A program made the translations under genes and the position numbers. Shown here one piece after another: positions 1 through 7,000 of a stretch of DNA of 64,000 bases. The DNA comes from a virus: positions 1 through 64,000 of the IMG/VR virus record IMGVR_UViG_3300022908_000001, one strand, 5' to 3'. Position 1 is the first letter of the stretch; every line of letters begins with the position of its first letter. The notes below the pieces were generated by a model. That model worked only from the letters and a program-made list of their open reading frames with translations, made no database searches and had not been told where the DNA came from.

Positions 1-261
1 CAATCCTGTTATGGTTGCCGGACTGCCTGCGCCATAGGTATTGTAAAGGTCATTAGCTTTTGGGTTTAATACCCCGACAAACTCTTGGTTTGCGGCGAAA
101 TGCTTGGAACCAGAAAGTGTATTCGCTTTGGTTATTGTGGCGCATGGGTTGATTATGGGGCATCCAGCGTGACTGTCACTTCCGGCGTTATTGAAGTAGT
201 AATCTTGCCCAAACACCATCAGCGGCGCAAGCAGGAATAGAGTCAGGGCGATTTGTTTCAC
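1..261 (-). CDS. Exported beta-helix-like protein, N-terminal part (runs off left edge)
   Basis: The frame reads leftward from a GTG at 261-259 and leaves the window with no stop, so 87 codons are visible. The first residues, VKQIALTLFLLAPLMVFGQ, form a Sec-type signal peptide with a lysine, a hydrophobic core and a GQ cut like other exported Bacteroidetes proteins. The mature start has a tyrosine pair, NNAGSDSHAG and PCATITKAN, which resembles the first coil of right-handed beta-helix (pectate-lyase-like) proteins found in phage fibres. No ATG lies between the upstream in-frame stop and this GTG. It follows the late block and is probably a receptor-binding or exported accessory protein. The signal peptide is seen; the beta-helix is inference. 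Confidence 0.6.
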   Translation of the reverse strand, partial: MKQIALTLFLLAPLMVFGQDYYFNNAGSDSHAGCPIINPCATITKANTLSGSKHFAANQEFVGVLNPKANDLYNTYGAGSPATITGL

Positions 262-351
262 GTAGGTAAAGATAGAAAATATTTTGAAATGTAATATATG
301 GTTCGTATGTTTGGGTGTTCATAATAGTTTGAACAGTAAAAGCTTGCAAAA

Positions 352-1629
352 ATGAAATACCTGAAAATTCAAAATCAGGGTGAATTAGACATTCGCCTTG
401 TCGCCCTGATGGGTGGGACAACAAAAATTGACAACCCTCACAAAATCGGTCAATTTGGAACTGGACTCAAATACGCTATTAGCTGGTTAGTCCGAAATGA
501 AAACAAATTCAAATTATTTATTGGTGAAAATGAAGTAGTCTTTGAAAGCAGAGATGAAACTATCGCCGACAATTCATTTAAGGAAATTTACTGCAATGGT
601 AAATCGATGAGTATCACAACTCGCTATGGCTACCAATGGAAAGCATGGGAAGCTATAAGAGAATTGTGGTGCAATGCTAAAGACGAGGGTAGTGAACTAA
701 GGGAAGAAAGCGAAATAGCGGTTGGAGAACCCGAAACGACCACGTTTTTTATTGAAATTACGGAAGAAATACAAACATTAATTGACACATGGGATACCTA
801 TTTCTTAGCCGATCAGCCCTTGTTCGAGAATGGAAACTTCGGCATTTATAATAATCCTGAAAAACATCTAAAAATTTATAAAAATCGTGTTCTTATTCAC
901 ATAGATACTTATTATAAATCTAAATTCATTTATGATTTTAAAGAAGCCAACCTGAATGAATTAAGGCAGTTTATGGGATATGCCAAAAGTGATATAGCTA
1001 CAGCATTACTCCAATCGAATAAAGATGTTATCGATTTGGTGCTAACCGATTTTAAAAATCAAAACCAGAATGATAGGGTTGAATTTACGCTTGACTTCGG
1101 ATATACCAAATATGATGAGGATTACGTAAAATCCATATTTGAGGGCTATCTGTTTTTACATCCTGAAAGTGATAGGCGCAGTGGAAGCAAAAGTATACAG
1201 GTAAATAAATCTCTGTTTGAATTATTACAAAAAATCGGACTGCCAACTGAAACGGTTTATTCAGAGCGCGGACGTTATTACGGCGGTAGTGGGTATGGAA
1301 TTGACGATGATAGCGAAGTTATCTATTCTGAAATAAGCGATAACCAACTTCAAAAACGTATAGATATTATATCTGCAAAATATGATATTGAAATGGATTA
1401 TTCTATAGTGACACCCAAGGACAGTGATTTTGAAATTCTGATCAATAACAACGGCGAAATAATGTTTAGCTATGATTTGAAAAATCAATCCGATGCCGAC
1501 TTAGAAGCAATTGTATTGATAGCTATCTTTCAAACAAAACAAGGAAACATCTTTAAAGCCTTGAAAAGATTGATTAAATTTGCTCGGTCTAATAAGGCGT
1601 TTAAGAAAATATTTTTTGGCGAGATATAA
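352..1629 (+). CDS. Predicted GHKL-type ATPase with permuted motif order
   Basis: This 425-residue protein carries two GHKL (Hsp90/MutL/histidine-kinase type) ATP-binding motifs in the wrong order. Residues 21-43 read GGTTK then IGQFGTGLKYA, the usual lid motif that contacts phosphates. The N-box helix, RELWCNAKDEG with E104, N108 and D111 spaced E-x3-N-x2-D, comes after it instead of before. A weak match to the Asp-box (IQNQGELD, residues 6-13) precedes the lid. The remaining 300 residues show no known domain to me. The gene stands alone on the plus strand between leftward genes, is AT-rich, and has its own double terminator, so it looks like a moron. A defence, takeover or topology role is possible but not shown. 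Confidence 0.6.
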   Translation: MKYLKIQNQGELDIRLVALMGGTTKIDNPHKIGQFGTGLKYAISWLVRNENKFKLFIGENEVVFESRDETIADNSFKEIYCNGKSMSITTRYGYQWKAWEAIRELWCNAKDEGSELREESEIAVGEPETTTFFIEITEEIQTLIDTWDTYFLADQPLFENGNFGIYNNPEKHLKIYKNRVLIHIDTYYKSKFIYDFKEANLNELRQFMGYAKSDIATALLQSNKDVIDLVLTDFKNQNQNDRVEFTLDFGYTKYDEDYVKSIFEGYLFLHPESDRRSGSKSIQVNKSLFELLQKIGLPTETVYSERGRYYGGSGYGIDDDSEVIYSEISDNQLQKRIDIISAKYDIEMDYSIVTPKDSDFEILINNNGEIMFSYDLKNQSDADLEAIVLIAIFQTKQGNIFKALKRLIKFARSNKAFKKIFFGEI

Positions 1630-1640
1630 GCCGTAGTGTT

Positions 1641-1663
1641 CCGCAAGCTCATTGCGGTTTTTT
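1641..1663 (+). terminator. Rho-independent terminator of the GHKL-like gene
   Basis: The stem CCGCAA/TTGCGG (1641-1646 with 1652-1657) has a five-base loop and is followed by six T. It lies 11 bases after the stop codon of the plus-strand gene. Confidence 0.75.
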
Positions 1664-1664
1664 A

Positions 1665-1696
1665 GCTCACCCGACTTCGGTTAGGTGGGCTTTATT
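1665..1696 (+). terminator. Second hairpin terminator
   Basis: The stem GCTCACC/GGTGGGC (1665-1671 with 1684-1690) with one G-U pair is followed by TTTATTT. It backs up the first terminator and separates the rightward gene from the convergent late block. Confidence 0.6.
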
Positions 1697-1996
1697 TCAC
1701 TTCCCCCACTTAATAAACCTATACAGCCTCCACATAACGAACACCATAGGCACGTTGCAGATGATACGAACCCACAAGGCGGATGAGTTTTGAAAGTATC
1801 CTAAGTCCCAAATCAGATAGTATGCCCCTGCAAAACCGTAGACCCAAGCCTTAGTAAGAAATAGTTCCATTATAAGCGACCTTAGTTTACCCTTATCGGT
1901 CGCCCTGTAAAACTCATACCAGATGCATAATGAGAAGATGAATATTCCCCAAAACATTATTTGCGATATAAGCATTTCAATATGCACGGGTGTCAT
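1697..1996 (-). CDS. Small membrane protein
   Basis: The 99 residues hold about three hydrophobic segments, roughly residues 8-27, 52-68 and 77-92, with charged loops between them. The start ATG overlaps the stop of the upstream gene by four bases, so the two are translated together. It is the last gene of the late block, next to two other holin-like proteins, so a role in lysis is possible. No family is recognised. Confidence 0.6.
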   Translation of the reverse strand: MTPVHIEMLISQIMFWGIFIFSLCIWYEFYRATDKGKLRSLIMELFLTKAWVYGFAGAYYLIWDLGYFQNSSALWVRIICNVPMVFVMWRLYRFIKWGK

Positions 1997-2250
1997 TTTC
2001 GGCTTTTTAGTATCGTTGTTAATTCGGTTAAGGCTTGTGTAGCGTTGTTGGTTACTTTATTGCTTGATTCAAATTGGTTTTCGATGGTTTTACGGAAGTC
2101 GTCACGTTCAATTCTGTGCAGTCTCTCCAGTTCTTCTCTTTCCTCTTTATGCTCTTTCAGCATATCCTTTATGAACTTTACGCACCAACCGATGGCTGCT
2201 ATGCCGATTGCTGCGATAACTCCGGGGATGCCGTACTTTTCTAAATCCAT
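1993..2250 (-). CDS. Holin-like protein, one TM segment plus coiled coil
   Basis: The 85 residues have one N-terminal hydrophobic helix (about residues 8-28, rich in G, A, I) followed by a long charged helix with heptad character (KEHKEEREELERLHRIER). This architecture matches BhlA/UviB-type and other small phage holins, but I cannot show homology. It starts directly after the HNH gene stop and overlaps the next gene by four bases. In the late operon it is a candidate for membrane permeabilisation at lysis. Confidence 0.5.
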   Translation of the reverse strand: MDLEKYGIPGVIAAIGIAAIGWCVKFIKDMLKEHKEEREELERLHRIERDDFRKTIENQFESSNKVTNNATQALTELTTILKSRK

Positions 2251-2745
2251 TCACTTGCTATTCGATAAAGATAATGATTTTTTCTTTTCCCGTTGCCTTT
2301 TCCATTTTGCTTGCATTTTATCTATATTTCTATAATACCACTCCCGTTGATAAGCTAATTCCAATTCGTGGCAAGACTCACACCTGCACCCAAGCCTATA
2401 TGCATTGCGAGATGGATGGATATACTGGCCTATTCGACCCTTGTTTTGAGCATCTGAATGATTATCCTTGTGACTTCCCTTGAACAAGTGCAACGGGGAC
2501 ACGCATTTAGGATTGTCGCAAGTGTGGCATACCAGTTCCATTTTACTATTTAATTCGCCAATAAATAATACATAGCTTAATCTATGCGCGTACCAATTTT
2601 CTGTTTTCCCATTGCGAATAAATGATATTTGCCCGTAACCTTGTTTATTAGACGCCCCTGTCCATTCCAAGCAACCATTTTCACTATTATATTTTACAAA
2701 TCTTGTAAATCTTTCAAGAGGTGAAACTCTTTTTATACCACCCAT
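2251..2745 (-). CDS. HNH homing endonuclease (HNH_3 type), copy 1
   Basis: The 164-residue protein contains the HNH_3 core: AHRLSYVLFIGEL, then CHTCDNPKCVSPLHLFKG and KDNHSDAQNKGR. The H/N/H residues and zinc cysteines are all present. The C-terminal part has HPSRNAYRLGCRCESCHE, a cysteine knuckle it shares with the second copy at 17666-18256. It sits between two late genes with no spacing at its 3' end (its stop abuts the next ATG), as a free-standing homing nuclease does. A structured RNA (2758-2860) precedes it by 12 bases. Such enzymes cut homologous phage DNA so that the element is copied into it. Confidence 0.85.
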   Translation of the reverse strand: MGGIKRVSPLERFTRFVKYNSENGCLEWTGASNKQGYGQISFIRNGKTENWYAHRLSYVLFIGELNSKMELVCHTCDNPKCVSPLHLFKGSHKDNHSDAQNKGRIGQYIHPSRNAYRLGCRCESCHELELAYQREWYYRNIDKMQAKWKRQREKKKSLSLSNSK

Positions 2746-2757
2746 AAACTTAAAAAT

Positions 2758-2860
2758 CCTGTTCCGGGTTCAGCCGATTGCGCCAGCCTCACCCAAAACA
2801 GGATTGAAATATCTTTAACTACGGAGCGCAATTCCGATTTGTTAATACGAATATACGAAA
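2758..2860 (-). ncRNA. Structured RNA 5' of HNH gene, copy 1
   Basis: On the minus strand this leader has a small hairpin CGGA/TCCG, a box containing AAAGATATTTCAAT, then a closing stem CCTGTT/AACAGG (2797-2802 with 2758-2763). Inside are GGGT/ACCC and CTGAACCCGG. The same order with different stem sequences occurs before the other HNH gene, which suggests paired-base conservation. It ends exactly 12 bases before the ATG. It could regulate translation of the nuclease or be part of the mobile unit. I do not recognise it as a known RNA class. Confidence 0.5.
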
Positions 2861-3127
2861 TCATTTCTTATTCTGCAATCCCCAAATCGCCTTACTCAAA
2901 TCCTCTATACGCTCACCAAGAGTAGTAATGGTTGGGTTCATTTCGTCATGCACGATTTTTCTCAATTCTGCATCCCTGGCATCTGAAAAGTATTTGAATA
3001 CCTTATCGATTCCTTTCCATAAAAGCCCGAATACCATCGCCCACGGAGTAATATCCTCTATGAATTTAAGAAACGGCGCCCAAGTATTTGTTTCGGGTGG
3101 TGTCATTATTTCAATCTTTGTATCCAT
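2861..3127 (-). CDS. Small holin-like membrane-anchored protein
   Basis: The 88 residues have one hydrophobic stretch around residues 26-41 (ITPWAMVFGLLWKGIDKVF) and then an amphipathic charged C-terminal helix. The layout resembles the protein at 1993-2250 and other small phage holin or spanin-like proteins, but there is no clear family. The HNH unit separates the two. It overlaps the start of the neighbouring membrane protein gene by 17 bases. Confidence 0.5.
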   Translation of the reverse strand: MDTKIEIMTPPETNTWAPFLKFIEDITPWAMVFGLLWKGIDKVFKYFSDARDAELRKIVHDEMNPTITTLGERIEDLSKAIWGLQNKK

Positions 3128-3473
3128 GTCTATAAATACTTGAACCTATCATAATCGTAACGGCCATGACCGCACCATTGAATGAATAAAATATAGGATC
3201 ACAATCCCGTAAAATAGTATGGTGCGTTAAAATAATAATTACATAATTAATTAACAAGCAAATAAAACATATTAAATTAAACTGCTTGTGCATAAAGCTA
3301 ACGAACCCGCACTTTAAATCCAGCAATGCGAATAATAACATACCAAACGTGATATAGTTATAAAATAGTTTTGAATTTTTGATAGGTATAAAGTCGAGTT
3401 CGTACATATATAAGTTGAACAATGCTACATAAGTAATTAGCACGCCAATGGTAATATAAACCCTTATCTTCAC
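3111..3473 (-). CDS. Polytopic membrane protein
   Basis: The frame is open to 3527, but a GTG at 3473-3471 overlaps the stop of the small upstream gene (GTGA), so translation probably starts there and gives 120 residues. The protein has about four hydrophobic helices with few charges and ends in a short basic tail. It lies among the lysis-like membrane genes of the late block. No family is recognised. The longer form starting at 3527 would add 18 mostly charged residues. Confidence 0.5.
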   Translation of the reverse strand: MKIRVYITIGVLITYVALFNLYMYELDFIPIKNSKLFYNYITFGMLLFALLDLKCGFVSFMHKQFNLICFICLLINYVIIILTHHTILRDCDPIFYSFNGAVMAVTIMIGSSIYRHGYKD

Positions 3474-3595
3474 CCACCCACGTTTTTTACGCACATAGAC
3501 CCGTTCCAGTAATAGCCATTGGGACATACAGGCGGATCACCCGCTGGTTTAACAATTGGTTCTTTCGGTTTATTTGTTGTAGTTTTCTTTGCCAT
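3470..3595 (-). CDS. Small proline/lysine-rich two-cysteine protein
   Basis: A 41-residue frame starts at ATG 3595 and ends at TGA 3470. It is rich in K, T and P in the first half and ends with VCPNGYYWNGSMCV, a two-cysteine C-x9-C-type loop of a sort I associate with tiny proteins near phage fibre and lysis genes. The GTGA overlap with the next gene supports that it is translated. Function unknown. Confidence 0.5.
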   Translation of the reverse strand: MAKKTTTNKPKEPIVKPAGDPPVCPNGYYWNGSMCVKNVGG

Positions 3596-3616
3596 AATAT
3601 ATAAAGTTTAAATTGT

Positions 3617-4093
3617 TTAAAACGCCACTTCCCTGCCGCTTACAACACTCATAGTTGCTGTACCAGAGGAGACTAATTTATAATAATAATTTGGTGGAAC
3701 AGCGCCAAGCATCTGAACGGTTTGACTATTTAAGGTATTTAAGCCTATTGTCAATGTTCCGGTGTTCCCATTTACCGCCGTGCATACCGTACTCCAAACC
3801 GAGTTATCCGGTGATGTTTGCAGTACGATAGTTCCGGTTTGACCTCCGGTAAGCGATAATGAAGCATTGATGGTAGTCGAGAAATTGACGATATTCCATC
3901 TCGCTGGTATAGTTGCCTGATATGACGTGTTCAATACGCGTGAACTGACATCTGTAATGGTTATGGGACTATAATCCGGCTTATCAAGCGCCTTGAACCC
4001 TAAAAAGGTTAATATAACACCGCACAGAAATACGATCAGCATGTTCTTCATGCTGTCAATTGTTGCTTTATGCTCCTGTATAGTTGCTTCCAT
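3617..4093 (-). CDS. Membrane-anchored beta-rich virion-associated protein
   Basis: The 158 residues begin with a short polar stretch, then one TM helix (about residues 18-34, MLIVFLCGVILTFLGF), then a threonine, serine and valine-rich beta domain containing a QTSPDNSVWSTV motif. That composition is typical of small fibre or decoration domains that hold carbohydrate. It lies three bases after the large fibre gene. It may be a membrane-tethered partner of the fibre or a tail tip protein. Function is inferred from position only. Confidence 0.45.
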   Translation of the reverse strand: MEATIQEHKATIDSMKNMLIVFLCGVILTFLGFKALDKPDYSPITITDVSSRVLNTSYQATIPARWNIVNFSTTINASLSLTGGQTGTIVLQTSPDNSVWSTVCTAVNGNTGTLTIGLNTLNSQTVQMLGAVPPNYYYKLVSSGTATMSVVSGREVAF

Positions 4094-4096
4094 AAT

Positions 4097-7000
4097 TTAT
4101 TCTCGTAAAAATTGAGTTCCGTCCGGCATGAGTGTTACTGCACTTCCCGGGGTTATTGTTATACTTGCCACAGCCGATGTGTCGTATATTTGATTGCCAC
4201 TTGCACTATTAAGGGTTATATTTCCGCTACCTGCATTTTTGATCGTGATTTGATACGCCCTGCCCGTAGCTGAACCCGATGGTGCGGGTAAAGTCCATGT
4301 GGTTGTCGTGCCATTAAACTCATAATCATTACTTGCGGCTAGCGTCAGTGTTCCGGCGGCTGATATCGTTATACCCGGATTAAGCAATGTACTTGCCGCT
4401 ACAGTGATATTCCCACTCGCATAAGTTAACCCAACACCTGTTCCAGCAACCAGCTTAGTCATCCTAACCGCGTGTGTAGTCGGGTTAAAAGCCATTAAAC
4501 TGTCGTTACTCGAAGCGGCTACAAACTGGCTGATACGGGCACGCCCAATCACGGAGAATTTGTATGCAGTTGAGTCGGATTGCGTACCACCTGATTGAAC
4601 CAATAGGTTGCCGGTGCTGAATAGGGTGGCGTTGGTTTGCCCATTCGTTTGCAGACTTATAGCAGTTGCGCCGGGGGTCTTTATAGTAAGCGCCGACGAG
4701 CTGGATGAGGACAAAATATTACTAAAGGTATTCTGCCAAGTCAATGCAGATGTTCCGTTTGATACAGCATTAGTAGTTAGCGGAACAACGTTACCACCAA
4801 ATCCATTAGTACCAGCCAATGAGTATAACGCGTAATTAGCTGTTGCCCCTGTTGGCGCGGCATCGATATATAAAGAAGCCGCGTTAGTCACGGTTGATCC
4901 GCCGGTAACCGTAATTGCAGGTGCTTTTATAGCTACGTTAGAAAGCATAGCACTTGTTCCTGAACTCGCTGTGGTTACCGCAGAGGAGGCGAATATATTT
5001 CCAGCGTATGAATTACTGGCGCCTAATGCCTGTGACGATTGATTGCCACCAAAGGCGTTTCTATACATTACCGTACCCGCACCGGCAAAAGTATACAACG
5101 CATTAGATGAACCTGCGCCTATATTTGATGAATACGAAACAAAGTTAGAGGTGGCTACCGTTCCAAATCCAAGCGTTGTACTTGAAGTGTTACCACCTAA
5201 AATCGTTCCGTTTGATGTAACCGTACTTGATAGCAACGCTCCAAGATTGCTTACCTGAAAACCGGTAGCCGTTGGCGTGGCGCCCGCAATGGATTGGTAT
5301 AAGATGTAATTCGCTCCCGGAGTCGTGGTTCCTTGTATTGGTGTTAACCCGAAACCCATACCGATTGTGGACGCGGATACGGGTGTAGTCAGCCAAGCGG
5401 AGCCGGTATTCAGCGTAATGGGTGAGTTCTTTTGCGCACCTACTGTAGCTACATCGCTACCGGCGAAATTTGAGCCTACCACCAGTGTTGAGCCAATGCC
5501 TGATATGTTGGCATTGACTGATGTAGTAAATGTCTTAGCGCCACCTATAGATGCCTGCGTGGTGGTTAGGTCAACGAAAGGCTGCGTACCTGAACCTGTA
5601 CCTCCGTTGGCTATGGGGAGTACGCCTGTAACTCCGGTGGTCAACGGCAACCCTGTTAGGTTAGTTGCCACACCAGAGGATGGTGTACCAAGAGCTGGCG
5701 TTACGAATGTCGGGGATGTTGCAAACACAGCGCTGCCAGACCCGGTTTCGTCACTGATCGTTGAGGCTAATTGCGCAGATGTGGTTGAGGCGAATTGAGA
5801 AAGAGGATTCGCTACTTTGCCCAATAATCCCTCAAAAGTTGCAGATATGTCGATCTGCGGTGTAGTTCCCCCTGTCGAAGTTATACGGTTGGTTGTGCCT
5901 GTTACGGCGGCGACTGTTCCCCCGCCGCCACTCCCTGAATTGCCAATAACGCGCAAAACCGTTCCGTCATAATACTGATACTTGGCGGAGTCGGTATTAA
6001 ATACTAAAGTTCCCTGAATTAAATAATTCTGGACTAATGCGGTTGATCCAGTTCCATCCCCTGTAACGGTCGCTGTTTGCGGAGTTAAGTACCCTGTACC
6101 GGCATTTGTTACCGTCCAACTCCTTATTTGTCCGCCAACTATTACGGGAGTAGCCGTAAAGCCGCTTCCAGTCGAGCCACTTAAGGATATGCTTGCAGTT
6201 GTATAGCCGCTGCCTTGATTTACGACATTGATAGACGAAATCTTCTCCATAGCCACAACTTGCGCAGTGGTCATTCGGGGCGGTATAAAGCCCTTAGTAA
6301 GGCTATTTATGGTTAACTTACCGGACGGAACTGTTGCGTAGGTATCGGGGGTTACAAAGTCGGCATCGTTCTGCAATAATGCCTGTCCATCATAGTTTAT
6401 GCCAAACATTTTAACCTGAGCACCGTCAGTTCCATTAGCCTCATACACCGAAGTGCTGCCTCTACTTTTCTGATTAAATATCTGCTGTTCAGAAGCGGAT
6501 GTCAGTGGTACGATGCCTGATTGGTATCCTGACCCATCGTCAAAATAAAATTTATTCCCAAGACCTGTTATTTTCACACTGCCATCAGAAACGATATTCC
6601 CAGCAGCATCCAGCGCCATATTTCTATGACTATTATTCATAAAGGTCATAGCCGCACCAGCGCCACCATTCATAAAGAATGTCATACCTCCGCTTATATC
6701 CATTGGTTGAACATAATTGTAGATGCCAAACCCTGTATTGGGTGTGTATATGCCCGTTATTCTCGCCCCCTCGCTTAACGAAAAGTCGTTTGACTGAACT
6801 GTATAACCCGGTGGAGTAGTCCACCCCGGTTGATAAAGCGTACCATTAAGGTAAAAGTTTCCCGCCGTGCCAATATCTTTAGGTAATTGAGCAATTCTGC
6901 CGACCGTGTCTCCCGCCGTAATACCCATTAACATTGGGTTAACTGTGGCGCCTAATGGTATATTAGGCAGTTTTGGTAACCTCAATGTAGTCAGATCGGT

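Noticed and set aside
2758-2860. Known group I intron or IscB/HEARO RNA upstream of the HNH gene
   Set aside because: No intron P7 signature (GAUAUAGUC) or split host gene is seen, and the protein has no RuvC or IscB features, so the RNA is reported as an unknown class instead.
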